The notes: generated from the sequence alone by a model not told the origin. Shown: positions 21,574 to 33,010, counted from the stretch's first letter. The stretch: 64,000 bases of DNA from Epiperipatus broadwayi (GCA_028023455.1 JAQFVV010000231.1:124001-188000); one strand, 5' to 3'. Translations and numbers: made by a program.

Positions 21574-21778
21574 AATTTAGAATTTATTTTTCGACTATAG
21601 TAACACTGACTTTAGAGTTAACAGCATCATTCAGATATAGTTTACTCTTGAATATTACACATTCTTATGAAATACATGTTATAAACAAACTGTCAACCTG
21701 ATCACTTTGGTTTAACATTAGTCATGTACAAACATGCAGAATATCATGCTCTTAAATTCATGCACTTGATATATGTGA

Positions 21779-21797
21779 TTAAAAAAAGCTGTGACCT
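21779..21797 (-). CDS. Candidate last coding exon of the 22.3-kb gene
   Basis: On the minus strand, ATTTACATTAATTTTTCAG is a strong acceptor ending at 21798. The next base completes the split codon left by the exon at 22252-22438 (AA plus A gives Lys). The frame then reads GHSFF and stops at 21781-21779. An AATAAA lies downstream near 21590. Splice phase, acceptor and poly(A) signal agree, but an exon adding six residues is easily found by chance. Confidence 0.3.
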
Positions 21798-22251
21798 CTG
21801 AAAAATTAATGTAAATAATATCGGATTCACTGAATAGTTTACTTAATTGACTTGTTTGTGTCATTGGCTATTTCTTTACTCTACTGTTACTTAATGGGTC
21901 AGTCATATTGTATTCTGAATCTAATTCTAGAGAAATCTATTAATTGGATTAGTTCATTACTGAAGGTAAGCTTTACACAAGTACACAGTGTAAATACTAA
22001 TGTTATATAAATGCATTTTTCTTTTCTTCACTCTTTCTCCTTCATACATGTGTATATATAAACACACATATAGATAACAACTTCAAATGTTTTAAAAGCT
22101 TCAGGACAAAAATCGACATATCTCTTTAAAAGGGATTGTCATTTTCATTTTCTTTCTTATTGCAAATATTTTATCTTAAGGGTATGATAGTTTTTAAGAT
22201 TCAATTTTAGTAAAGTATATATAAAAAGTGTTTATAATAGGTTTCACTTAC

Positions 22252-22438
22252 TTGCTGTATTTGAGAGAGTTATTGGGAAAATGATTCACATTGTCAGCAT
22301 CTACAAAAATTCCTGATGGAAAGTTTTCAACATTAGTTACAGATGACTTGATCTGGCTTTGAACCCACACATCATAAAGTTTAGCAAGATCATAAGCCAA
22401 TCTTAAAACCTTCTCTTTCTTTTTTTGAAAAAATAATC
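22252..22438 (-). CDS. Internal coding exon of an unidentified gene
   Basis: The minus-strand acceptor TTTTTATCTTTTTGCAG ends at 22439, and the donor GTAAGT is at 22251-22246. The 187-nt exon starts in phase 1 and ends in phase 2, with 61 full codons and no stop. The protein has a lysine-rich start (FFQKKKEKV), an amphipathic helix (LRLAYDLAKLYDVWVQSQIK) and a polar region (NVENFPSGIFVDADNVNHFP). Its amino-acid balance, with Trp, Asp and Val in normal amounts, is unlike chance AT-rich frames. I do not recognise the family and no upstream exon could be fixed. It reads toward the plus-strand candidate at 20517, so the two genes would be convergent. Confidence 0.6.
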
Positions 22439-22707
22439 CTGCAAAAAGATAAAAAATAATATATATAATGTGTTTGATATATATACATACACACACACGT
22501 ATATATACATGCATGCAGGCACAATAATGTGAGTGCAACATATATGTACATATAAAAATAAATATTATTTAAAAAACTAAAGGAGACTGAAAAATGATTT
22601 AAAATATCCAAAAAGAACAAATGAAACAAAAATATAGTTATTTTATTTAAATATAGATGAAGAAGATATAATTAAATATACTTTGCTATAGACACATTAT
22701 ATTATCA

Positions 22708-22810
22708 GTCTTCATGTTTAAATGAACCAATAGAATATTAATTGCTTTACTATAGACTTTCCTTGGCAACAGACTGCTGAAATTCTATTGGCTTATTTTA
22801 GCATGAAGAC
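22708..22810. mobile_element. Small foldback (about 100 bp)
   Basis: GTCTTCATGTTTAAATGAAC and CAATAGAAT are mirrored by ATTCTATTGGCTTATTTTAG and CATGAAGAC. It is a short MITE-like palindrome within the likely intron upstream of the exon at 22252-22438. Confidence 0.8.
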
Positions 22811-23079
22811 ATTGCAATATAAATTACTTGAACTAACCAATTAGCTGTTAGCAATTAACGTTTGTTATAGATGAATATTGTATTAAAAATAACTGATAGA
22901 TTAAGCACTTTATAAAAATCTACCAAAATTGCCAAAGTGTGTTTTTTTGTAATAATCTGAATATATATATATATTTCTAAAAAAAATTTATAACAAAACA
23001 TTTAAATAAAAAACATATAGAATATATAAATCTAAAATTTTTAATGAGCAGGTAGGTAATTTTATGGCTTATTAAATAT

Positions 23080-23460
23080 GTATATGGATTTATTTGTTTT
23101 GTGAAATAGGAATTATTAATGTTCAAATTTATTTATCAAGTACATAGGACATATGTAGCTAAAGAGAAAGGATTTCACCTTTTCACATATAATTTATGTT
23201 ATAGCATAACAATCTCTGTGCTGAGTACAGAGGAAACTCTCAAACCCAAACACAAGATAGAAACTTTATGAAGATAAGAATGGCCTTCTTATCTTTAACC
23301 TAAATTCTTACTTATATAGGCCAATCTGAAGCATCTTGGTTTGAGAGAGTGAAAATGTTACTCTGTTCACTTTTCTATCCATTACTTTCTTTCATATATT
23401 AACATATGAGTTAATTTTAATACTTAATCAAAACTATATAATGTTAAAATTTATTTATCA
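23080..23460. mobile_element. Solo family E-like arm
   Basis: TTATTTATCAAGTACATAGG, GGAAACTCTCAAACCCAAAC, CTTATATAGGCCAATCTGAA and CATCTTGGTTTGAGAGAG match the arm of the large element at 61349-62175. No inverted partner is present here. Confidence 0.65.
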
Positions 23461-23975
23461 ATGGCATTTAACAGTCAAATAAAATTTAATAAAATTTAAA
23501 TTGATCAATTGTATTCAGAACAAATCAAATCACATGTTATTGTATAAATAAAATTAATTATGTAAATTTATATGGCCAATATATCTGTAAGTATATATAT
23601 AAGAAATAGATCCACTGTATATTGCTAGCTGAAAGCTATGTTTTTCCAGAAAATGATACCTTGTGATTAAAGATTTTGGTCTGGCCATTAAATGCAGACT
23701 TTATGTTTACTCACAAGATAGCATTTTTTAGGAAAAACATAGTGTTAAGTGAGTGATGGTCATTTTATATTGTAATGGAATCACCTTAAATGAGATAAAA
23801 TATGGTTGTCTAAGGTAAATGGTTATCTGTTCAATAGTAACTAATGGCAATCTATGTACATGATTGAATGACTATAACTAAAATTTATTTTATTTGTTAA
23901 TAAGTCTGCCAATACTGTTCAGTTCAAAAATCTGAAATATTGCATTGCCATTGGTAGTGAACCTATTCGTCATGT

Positions 23976-24632
23976 ATAAAGTGTGATAAACAGAGTAGCT
24001 AAAATTCAAAAAATGTTAATCACAAAAACCATTTGCCATGGTGATATATTGGAACTGCATGGTAAATATTCCAGTGTATGCTCAGTTGGAGACTAGTGTT
24101 ACACTGATGACATATTGGAACTGAATGGTTACTATGCCAGTGCATGCTCAGTGGAATATTAACCATTCAGTTCCAATATATCACCATGATTCTTCTACTG
24201 AGCATGCTCAGTGGAATATTAACCATTCAGTTCCAATATGTCACCATGATTCTTCTACTGAGCATGCTCAGTGAAATATTAACCATCCAGTTCCAATATG
24301 TCACCATGATTCTTCTACTGAACATGCTCAGTGGAATATTAACCATTCAGTTCCAATATATCACCATGATTCTTCTACTGAGCATGCTCAGTGGAATATT
24401 AACCATTCAGTTCCAATATGTCACCATGATTCTTCTACTGAGCATGCTCAGTGAAATATTAACCATTCAGTTCCAATATGTCACCATGATTCTTCTACTG
24501 AGCGTGCTCAGTGGAATATTAACCATTCAGTTCCAATATGTCACCATGATTCTGGTACATGGTACTGAAAACACTTGGCTTTTTGTTTTTTGAATTTTAG
24601 CTATTCTGTTTATCACATTTTATATGTGAAGA
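23976..24632. mobile_element. Foldback element containing a 60-bp satellite
   Basis: The left end (TAAAGTGTGATAAACAGAGT then AGCTAAAATTCAAAAAA) is matched inverted by the right end (TTTTTTGAATTTTAGCT then ATTCTGTTTATCACATTTTA). Just inside lie inverted blocks around TGATATATTGGAACTG, the inverse of the satellite unit. So the tandem array grew from one arm of a hairpin element. Confidence 0.85.
24140..24553 (+). repeat. 60-bp tandem satellite, about 7 units
   Basis: The exact 60-bp period is ATGCTCAGTGGAATATTAAC, CATTCAGTTCCAATATRTCA, CCATGATTCTTCTACTGAGC. Units differ at only a few positions (GTGGAA/GTGAAA, AATATA/AATATG), and the A/G states alternate in a way that suggests a higher-order three-unit (180-bp) duplication. 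Because 60 is divisible by three, one frame is open throughout and gives a 20-residue repeat. I regard this as a by-product. Confidence 0.95.
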
Positions 24633-24649
24633 ATAATTTTCATTATCTG

Positions 24650-24970
24650 ACAGAGTTTTTGTATTGTTTATTTATAGTGAACATATGTATAAAATTTGAA
24701 AATAAAATGTTTGGCAGAAATAGGTTAAAAATTGTGTACACAATTTGACCCAAACAAACAAATAGCCATAAGAAAAAATGGAAGATATTTTCTCAATTTT
24801 AGTTGAATCATTTTTTTTAAAATATTCACCTTTAATAGTTATATTGAATAATGAAGAAGTAAAGATGATTTGTTGTTAATGAAAAAAATGCTTCATCTTT
24901 TCTCTATCATATTCCCAAGCTATGTTGCAGAATATAATATAACTTGAATATTTTATGTGCTTTCTGTAAA
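24650..24970. other. Unassigned AT-rich DNA
   Basis: Nothing recognised. Confidence 0.4.
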
Positions 24971-24974
24971 TTTA

Positions 24975-25665
24975 GCAAGTTGATACACAGAGGCAAAACT
25001 CTTCATACAGTAGCACCACTCAATGCAAGCCAGAATAATCAATGGATGCAGGAAGGTTTGTGCATAAAATTCATATCTAGTATTTACTCATCCAATACCC
25101 GCAGACAAGTTTCTAGCTCATGGCATTCATCAGTGAGGAGCCTTGGGTCTGACATCACTGCACCTAATACAATCCTGCAGCAGCCATATTTTATTTTATT
25201 AGCTAACTATAAAGCTTTGGGTCCAAAATGAAAACACAATAATGTTTTCAACTCAAGCTCATTAGCTTGTATAATCATATAGATATGAACTCAGTTCAGC
25301 ATCTATACTTTTTGGTGTCTTTGGTTCTTTAATAACCAATGTTGCCATAATTCTATTGGGCAGGATTGGTATTAAACCACTATACATGATGAACATTCTT
25401 TATGCTTGCACAAGCTGTTTACACAGAGGCAAAACTCTCCATACAGTAGCACCACTCAGTATAAGCCAGAGTAATCAATGACCCCTCGCTGATGAAAGCC
25501 ACAAACTAGAAACTGGTCTGGAAATATTAGATAAGTAGGCAACTAGATAGAGATTTTATGCACAAACCTTTCTGCATCAGCTGATTACTCAGACTTTCAC
25601 TGAATGGTGTTATTGTATAGAGAGTTTTGCCTCTGTGTAAACAGCTTGCGTAAGATGATATAGTG
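24975..25665. mobile_element. Foldback family A composite
   Basis: It starts GATACACAGAGGCAAAACTC and ends with GCCTCTGTGTAAACAGCTTG. Landmarks: TCAGTGAGGAGCCTTGGGTC (left arm), CTCATTAGCTTGTATAATCA (centre), CTCGCTGATGAAAGCCACAA at about 25486 (right arm). A second left end (ATGCTTGCACAAGCTGTTTA) is embedded at 25400. The hammerhead-like block is present in both orientations. Confidence 0.8.
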
Positions 25666-25669
25666 AGGG

Positions 25670-26345
25670 TAAGATATTTTTAAAAAATTAGATACAGATT
25701 TATGTAAAGTTGATATTGTTATAATATGGCCATTTTAAAGTTTGTTAATTTTATTATAACTATCATTTCAACAAAATATCCTGTCCATCTAACACAATTA
25801 TTTATTTATACAGCATTTGATAATTATTTTACAATATTCTTCATATATTCAAAATGAAAAATTGCTCCCCTTTGATACAATGCAGAGTAGAGGTAACATA
25901 CCTTGAGCAGGGATGGGGAATATTTTTCCTGCTAAGGGCTATTTGGATATTTGTAATATCATTTGCAGGTCACATAAAAATTATCAACTCAAAATTAGCC
26001 TATATTTGATCAAAATGCAATTTACCTCTAATCATTAGGGATAGGTCACCTTTTCAAGGCCTATTTCAACTTCCTTATCTTTAAAATGAAGGTTATATAT
26101 TTTTTTGTGAATTAAATATAAAGTAGCATCCGAATTTTTAGTGACTGTTTCACATTTAATGGCAATTTTCATAATTTACCTTCTAATTATTCTTCATGAC
26201 ATTTATATTCCCAAATTTTATTTTATACCCTAAACATATTAATTCTACAGCAAATAGGATGCAGTCTTTATAAACTCACAGAAAATGTTTTAGAATTATT
26301 TGCTTTTTTTTGGAAACAGTGCTTGCTTTCACAGAATTTTCTGAC
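25670..26345. other. Unassigned AT-rich DNA
   Basis: The stretch 25905-26070 (GCAGGGATGGGGAATATTTT and after) looks like part of an old dispersed repeat, but I cannot place it. Confidence 0.3.
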
Positions 26346-26346
26346 T

Positions 26347-26530
26347 TAACAAAAGCAAAACTCTCCATACAGTAGTGCCACCCTGTGCCAACCAGAGTAA
26401 TCAATGGATGCCAGAAGGCTTGCTTACTCTGGTTGGCACAGGGTGGCACTACTGTATCATGAGTTTTGCCTTTGTTTACAACAATTATGTGCTAGTATGA
26501 GATGGTGATCATGTGATGTTTAATGGTTTA
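26347..26530. mobile_element. Short foldback family A derivative
   Basis: GCAAAACTCTCCATACAGTA and GTGCCACCCTGTGCCAACCA are directly mirrored by TGGTTGGCACAGGGTGGCAC and TACTGTATCATGAGTTTTGC. The whole centre of family A, including the hammerhead-like block, is missing. This is a MITE-like internal deletion. Confidence 0.9.
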
Positions 26531-26704
26531 ATTTTCTGACTTGTTTGTACTTTTTATGAAACATGTCAGCTACTTGATAGATCTTTTCAAATCTTCTATT
26601 TTAATATTTATTTGTTCCCCAACAATGTTGTTGTAATCAGAATGTTTTGATAAATAATGTCTCAATGTTTTCCTGAAGGTTTGTGATGATGGTGTTTTAG
26701 TTGT

Positions 26705-27105
26705 ATTTATATAATGAACTGCTTCCATCATCTAATTGAATATTGAATGTCTTTAGAAAAAATTAATATTATTTAAATATTCCAAATACCTTCAACTGTT
26801 AGTAATAGCACACAGGTTAGTATATGCACGATGTTTTGAGAGGTATTATTCTCCCCTTTTCTTCTGGTGTTGCTGGCCTGACTACCTTAAAAATACAATA
26901 TTCAAGAATCCTGGTTCGATTCCCATACTAGTACTGTCACTGGTCAGGCTAGCAACATCCGAAGAAGGGGGGAGAATATCTCTCAAAACATTGTGCATAT
27001 ACTAACTTGGGTGCTATTACTAACAGTTGAATGTATATAAAATATTTAAATAATATTAATTTTTTCTAAAGACATTCAATAGTCAGTTAGATGATGGAAA
27101 TAGTC
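26705..27105. mobile_element. Foldback with a Pol III B box in its loop
   Basis: The arms of about 175 bp (for example TTCAACTGTTAGTAATAGCA against TGCTATTACTAACAGTTGAA, and GAGGTATTATTCTCCCC against its inverse) enclose a loop at about 26887-26945. The loop contains CTGGTTCGATTCCCA, a full match to the B-box consensus, but no A box. It looks like a SINE or tRNA 3' half trapped between inverted arms. Confidence 0.85.
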
Positions 27106-27109
27106 CAAT

Positions 27110-27955
27110 ATGTAAATACAAGTATCACTGAATATTGGGTTTTCTATTGAATGAAATATTTTCCAGACATATCAGGCATATTGATCTATTATTTTTTTTT
27201 TGCTATATAAAAAATACGAGTTGTATGATTTTGTGCTGATTTTTCTTATCTTATTCAGTGAAGACATCTTAATAAAAAAAATTAAATGCATAATAATAAT
27301 AATAAAATAAAGTAAAATTCAAGTTTTATAGTTGTCAGTATACATTCATCTGAGAATATCACTATAAAAACAACAAAATGGTTTCAGCATCATAGATTAT
27401 ATTCATCATCAGATAATCCACACAATATGGATAATTTATTGGAATATTATACCATTTGATAGAACGAATTAAAACTATTATAAAGATTGGAGATAGGAAA
27501 AGATGTAGTTGAGAACATAATTACTTTATTTTACTTACGATTGGCTCATATAATTACATTTGAGTTTGGAAACAAGATGGCCGCTCTTATTTCCTTAAAG
27601 TCTCTATATTGTGATTGGGATGAGAGTATCCATGCAGACTGAACAATACTGTTTGATGATACTTGTAAGAAAAGAATGATTACTTTCTATAGTTTGTCAC
27701 AATCTAAATCAGTACTTGTAAAATTTATCAGATGTTATTTAATTCTTAATTCAAAAGCTGCATTATGTATGTTTTAAATAGTAGTCTTATACAGAGCCAT
27801 ATTATATATGCTTCTGAAAATGTCACAGGCCATATTGAGAGCTTTGAAGAGTTGGAGTTGGTTCACAAGCTGGATGTTCCTGCCCCTGACGGAATATAAA
27901 GTCCTTGGATCAATTCTAATTCTGAAATTTTCATAGTTAACCTTATATTGTGAGA
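27110..27955. other. Unassigned AT-rich DNA
   Basis: The part 27540-27620 (AACAAGATGGCCGCTCTTAT, GATGAGAGTATCC) resembles the core of family D, but no inverted partner is found. Confidence 0.3.
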
Positions 27956-27959
27956 CAAC

Positions 27960-28830
27960 AGAACTTCATCTGAGATTTCTAAAAGTAAAATATTTGTTTT
28001 TTTTCCCCTGGTGAAAATAATATGAAACTTTTTTTTACAGCTTTATAATTCACATATATTTATTTTCTAATATTTTAATTACAAAAAAAAATCAAAAGAT
28101 ATCAGGGAAAATTAAATATTGTATTACAAATGCACTGAAACTATGGTTTGACAAATAGACATTGTTTGTTTATTTGGCGATCACAAACTTTGCTGAGTGT
28201 ATATTATGAAAATATTATGGTCATCGAGGATATATTATGATGATCTAAAAACTTAATTTTTTGGAAATTTTATGATTATATTTGTATATAATTGTGTAAT
28301 AATTATTAAAAATCAAAAATAAATATTATTACATATTTATTTTTTACAGAAATGTTTTATTTTTACATATAAAATAATATTTTCTTCTGAATATTGTTAC
28401 TATAGAGATTATGATTGTGAGAAAACACAGTTTTCTATAAATGAGGTTACTCAGCTGATTTTGATAATATTCAGAAATATCATAAAAATTATGAAAAAAT
28501 TCTATAACTTTTAAACCATAAATTGATAGATTTAGTAGTAATTAAAAAAAATTCATTCAAATTTTCAAATCAAACATGAAACCAAGAAGCTCCACCTGAA
28601 ATTTGATGATGTGACAACATTTTGTTTTGAATAAATATAATTTTTAAAATAATTCTGAAAATCAAATGTGATTTTTTTTAAAATTTATTTAATTTCTAAA
28701 CAAAAATATCTATTGAATGAGGTCAAATTTATTATATTCTGATAAATAATAATGGTTTAATATCAAAATGAAAACTTAAATCTAGTGAGAATAATGAAAT
28801 CTGTCAGAATACAGGAGGGTTAAAGGATAA
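27960..28830 (+). repeat. Family J dispersed AT-rich repeat, copy 3
   Basis: It runs from CATCTGAGATTTCTAAAAGT to ATACAGGAGGGTTAAAGG. Shared landmarks are TGTGTAATAATTATTAAAAA, CTAAACAAAAATATCTATTG and TGAGGTCAAATTTATTATAT. It is closest to copy 2. Confidence 0.75.
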
Positions 28831-28834
28831 GTTG

Positions 28835-29345
28835 AGAACACATAACCATGCTGAATAAATTTTGTAAGCATATTAAAATATTTAAACATATTACGTATAC
28901 CTTTATGGCATAATCCACACAACTATATCTTTTTAGCATTAACCGATATTGATACTTGATTTCTTATTAAAATAAAAAATACTTTAGCCCATACACAAGG
29001 TTTTCTCATAAGGATATAACTATTAAATGAGTTCAAACTGATATCTTTTAGCAACTACTACAAATAGATCTCAGAAAAGATACAAGTGGTTCTCAAAAAG
29101 TGCCTAAATAAACATATCTATCTTTTTTATTATCTTATATTTATCAATCACAAAGCATAATTATTAGCTATCATGTTTTTTTTATTAAAACTAGGTATGT
29201 ACTTGTGCATCAGAAGCAGAAAATACTGTAATTACTCAACTCTAGAGCCATTTGGTAGAAAACTTGAGTAATAAGTGAATATTAGATGATAGCACCATTT
29301 CTATATTCTCATATTTGGATAAAGAATTTATTTCATTATATTTAC
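28835..29345. other. Unassigned AT-rich DNA
   Basis: Nothing recognised. Confidence 0.4.
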
Positions 29346-29349
29346 ACAA

Positions 29350-29990
29350 AAAGTGGGATGATTGTAGTAGAAGAATTGTTGAGTGTTATAGTGGCAAGGA
29401 ATGTGATAGAAGAATAGATGCATTAATAGAGAATAGGTAGCTGGAGAGATGAAGAACTAGTATGGAGAGTAAAAAGAGTTTAAATGTATATAGAAGTAAA
29501 CAGAATATTGGTTGCCAGTTAATTTATGATAATAGCAAGGAAAGTAGTTTACTGTTTAAGGCTCCAACAGGATCTTTAGCAACACATAAATGAAAAAAAT
29601 GTGGGTCATTTAGTCTGCAAGTTGTGTGAGGAAGGCATAGAAAATATTAGGCATCTGTTAATAGAAAATATTAGGCATCTGTTAATTGAATTTAAATGTC
29701 TGAAAGCAGAAAGGGTACAAATAATAAAGTTATGGAAAAATAAATATAAACAAAGTGATTGTGCAGAAAGTGGGTTATTGGTTTCTATGCTAGGTTTGGA
29801 AAAAGATAAGGGAAATTTAGATATAAGGACCATGAAGTTGACAAATATTATGTTGTGGAAATGGGATGGAGCAGGATAGAGAAGAATATGGGAAAAACAG
29901 GGCAGGGAGTAAAATGGCTAACAGGTTTCTCTGGGCATAGTGGCTGAGAGATTCCTGACTCCATATAAGAAGTCACAGTGCATCACATGG
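29350..29990 (+). pseudogene. Non-LTR retrotransposon ORF2 C-terminus (CCHC), broken
   Basis: Same lineage as 14173-15182. The frame opening at 29601 reads MGHLVCKLCEEGIENIRHLL, giving Cys-Cys-His of the zinc knuckle. A local duplication then repeats ENIRHLLI, and the final Cys follows in EFKCLKAERVQIIKLW. The spacing is therefore altered by nine codons. Upstream (29360-29590) are frameshifted pieces of the same protein. The 3' end at about 29985 has the CACAGTGCATCACATGG tail. It cannot encode a working enzyme. Confidence 0.75.
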
Positions 29991-29994
29991 TATT

Positions 29995-30835
29995 GATTAA
30001 TTTCTAGCTGCTGGCTTTTATCAATGAGAAGCAATACATTTTCATTTAAAAACTACTTCTATTTACTAAATACACCCAAGTTAATAAGATTCAAACATCA
30101 TTAATTTTGGAATCCAATCCATCCTGCTTATATAGGTACATAGGTCTGCCATTAAGTCAGCAATTATTTATTTTAGTGAGCTCAGTTTTGGCAACTTTGA
30201 TCCTATGGTAAAATATGCTACTTGCTGAGCGAAAAGGTTTCATAACTTCTCATATTATTTTCAATGCAAGCACTATAGCAATAATACATCAAAACTGAAT
30301 CTTTTTTGAGAAAGGTTCTTATCTCGCAATATCCACTCAATAATTGGCCTAATCCATCTTTTTTTTTCTTTTCTTGTTCATTCACCGCTTATTTCGATTT
30401 CTTTTCTTGTTATGTGTCCAATCCCTTAAAATTTAAATGACATAATTAAAAATTGTTTTGGAAATTCCGGTTTTTTTTTTTAATCTAATTTTCAATTGTT
30501 TGTTAACAAGAGGAATTCTACTTCAAGTTTATTAAAAACATTTCTAGATATTTTAAATTACTGTTAATATATATATTACCAATTTAGGTCAAAGATCAAG
30601 CTGATTTTTTAGTAAATAACCCACTATATGTCAAAGACCTCTCCAATAACCCTCATATAGGAGAAGTGAAGAGATGGTACTCAATTACTAGATAAAGAAA
30701 ATGTTAATGGTAATTTTATTTTTGTTTTATCGTTTGACTAAAGTAACCAGATACCCATTTACTAACCAATGAAAGATGATCATTTGTGTTACTTGCAGAC
30801 AACTCCCTTAATAAAAAAATCCCAAACCTCTGGAA
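29995..30835. other. Unassigned AT-rich DNA
   Basis: Nothing recognised. Confidence 0.35.
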
Positions 30836-30837
30836 AA

Positions 30838-31045
30838 AAATTCATACGACCCAGGTTTGAACTCTTGATTATAGGTAAAGCAGATAGATGCGCTATTTCT
30901 GTACTCTGAAACGCTAGTTCGAACTCCAGATCGTAAGAACGGCAAATAGATGTACTATCTCTGCATCACGAGACCCTAAATTCGAATCCCAGATCGTAAG
31001 GCAGAGAGATGCGCTGCGCGATCATTGTATCACACGGCCTCGTTT
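30838..31045 (-). repeat. Three tandem tRNA-like units
   Basis: On the minus strand three units of about 62-70 nt each contain an A-box-like stretch (for example GTGATGCAGAGATAGTACAT), an anticodon-arm-like CTTACGATCTGG and a B box (GGGATTCGAA, GGAGTTCGAA, AGAGTTCAAA). The acceptor stems do not close, so these are tRNA-like SINE heads or tRNA pseudogenes repeated in tandem, and not working tRNAs. Confidence 0.6.
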
Positions 31046-31049
31046 GCAA

Positions 31050-31595
31050 CATGCTTAAAATCTAAAATATGATTTTAATTTTTAAAATTCTAGACATTAA
31101 TTTGTATTTATCAAAAGTTAAATGGGATGAGTAAAATATTTTAAATCATTCGCAAACCATTAAAAAAAAAGTAAAGATTTAGCCGAGGAACAGGAGAGAT
31201 TATTAGGAAGCCAAGATAAGATTCCGTCAGTAAAAGAAATGCAATAAATATCATTAGAGAGATAAGAGATTGCTTATTACCATTCACCCAGCAGAGTTTA
31301 ATTAATTTTACAGACTTTGAAGAGGAAGGTTATTGTAGTGAACATTTTAACTTTAGAAGAGGTTTTTCTATATAGACTTCACGTTAAGCCACTGATGAAA
31401 AAAGAAATATATTAAATTTCTACTTACTCGAAGATGGATTAGGTATGTGTAAGATCATCTGTCTTATTTTCAAAGTAATGCATCATTTCAGAAAATTATA
31501 TTAGATTACTTTTTCTTTTACAGAAAAGAGAACAGTATTTAGTTAAAAATAATGTATCAAACAAAAGAAAATCAAATAAATAAAAATAACCGAAG
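31050..31595. other. Unassigned, weak splice-like signals
   Basis: GATGGATTAG followed by GTATGT at 31442, and TTTTTCTTTTACAG at 31510-31523, could bound a short plus-strand intron. The flanking frames are short and stop quickly, so no exon is called. Confidence 0.2.
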
Positions 31596-31599
31596 GATT

Positions 31600-31735
31600 A
31601 TTTGCTCAAGCGGTCATGCATCGTTTGATTACCGGAAGTGCCAAATTGAGCTGCGATTTAGGACTAGCTTTCGAATCCATCATTCGACTATTGGCTTAAA
31701 TCTTATAGTGGCAATTAATCATTGCAGAACATAGC
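31600..31735 (+). other. tRNA-like fragment
   Basis: GCTCAAGCGGTCATGCATCG resembles the A-box region of a class II tRNA. AGCTTTCGAATCCATC is B-box-like, but the distance is too long for a tRNA. It may be a SINE head. Confidence 0.3.
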
Positions 31736-31934
31736 CTTTCCACCTTGTCCCCGACTGTAGAAAAATCATGAAGGCAATATAATTGAAAAGTAACTAAAAT
31801 TTATGCCTTTTCTTCTTTGTATTCTCTAACAAAATAAACATATCTAGATATCCATTAACCGACCAGTGATTAGATGGTAAACAAAATAGATTAGCAATTA
31901 TCTATTTGAGTGGGAAATATCTAAAACCTGTTTA

Positions 31935-32445
31935 GAAATTAAAAAAATCCCATGTTCAGTCTTGATTCGAATCCTAGGTCATGGCAAGATGAATGCATTA
32001 AAAATGCCTCTACAAAGCTGATTACAATTGTGGTACATTAAAAATATTTAAAAATCGTGTTTGTCACGCCTACAATTTTGAATTACCATAATTTAATTTA
32101 AAAAATCTATCTTGAGTGAGAGCAAACACCATCTCTCCTTTTAGTTAGGAATTGAATTTGGAATTTTTGCTCATAGGTAGGTAGTTTACTTCTTTTCCTG
32201 TTTGATCCAGACTAACTTGTGGTCCTTCAGCTAAGAATGGTATTTTAAAAATTAAACAATAATTAAAAGGCTATCCGAGTTTCCCCTGGTTCATTTTTTT
32301 AATAATATATTTTAAATTGTTTCAAAAATCCTTAGATTTAAAAAAAAAATTCAAACCTCTACTTAAGTTCAAACCTAGGTCTCAAACATAACTGGTAGAT
32401 AGATGGTTTAGCCACACCAAAACATCAAGCTCATAACATGGGAAT
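31935..32445 (-). repeat. tRNA-like SINE fragments (two)
   Basis: On the minus strand, CATGACCTAGGATTCGAATC (about 31984-31965) keeps a B box and loses the A box. GTGGCTAAACCATCTATCTA to CTAGGTTTGAACTTAAG (about 32420-32360) keeps both in tRNA spacing. They resemble the units at 56976 and 57825. Confidence 0.4.
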
Positions 32446-32559
32446 TATGTTGATGCATTTGAGTAAAATATAACCATTATGTGTGATATGAACTTAGATT
32501 TTTCTTCTTCCAGATTCATTTGTTGCTCTATGAGTCAAATCAGGTATGTTAATCCTGTT

Positions 32560-33010
32560 TGAAAAGGAAGGTTTTTAATAAATGTGTTTTACCAATTCTT
32601 ACTTATGGATCTGAGACTTGGACACTTAATAGAAGAGCAATACAGAGACTTCAGACCACTCAAAAAGTATGGAGAGATGTATGCTGGGAGTAACAAGAAG
32701 AGATAGAAAACATAATATATGGGTAAGAGAACAAACAGGTGTTACTGATCTCATTTGAAAAAAATTAAAAGACTGAAGTGGTGATGGGCTGGACATATTG
32801 CTAAAAGAGATGATAATAGATGGACAATTGAAATCTTCAACTGGATTCCAAAAGATTGTAAAAGACCCAGAAAGAGACCACATGTGAGATGGATGGATGA
32901 AATAAGAAAGTGTGCAGGGGTGATGTGGAGAAGAGAAGCTAAAGATCGGAGAAGTTGGATTGAACTTGGAAAGACCTTCATCCTGCAGTGGATTGATAAT
33001 GATTGATGAT
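32560..33010 (+). pseudogene. RTE-like LINE ORF2, C-terminal end
   Basis: The translation pieces are typical of the extreme C-terminus of RTE-type ORF2. They are LPILTYGSETWTLNRRAIQ, then a frameshifted centre, then WTIEIFNWIPKDCKRPRKRP, HVRWMDEIRKCAGVMWRREA and SWIELGKTFILQWIDND. The protein would have been a reverse transcriptase for target-primed retrotransposition. The upstream RT domain is absent and several frameshifts occur. It ends AATGATTGATGAT, a short tandem tail usual for this clade. Copies lie at 10450, 42975, 48480 and 58800. Confidence 0.85.

Noticed and set aside
21917-21966. Possible plus-strand exon before GTAAGC at 21966.
   Set aside because: Weak donor, overlaps the 3' region of the minus-strand candidate gene, and no partner.
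24144-24593. A 149-codon open frame with a 20-residue repeat.
   Set aside because: It follows from a 60-bp satellite whose period is a multiple of three. The composition is hydrophobic noise and there is no start context.
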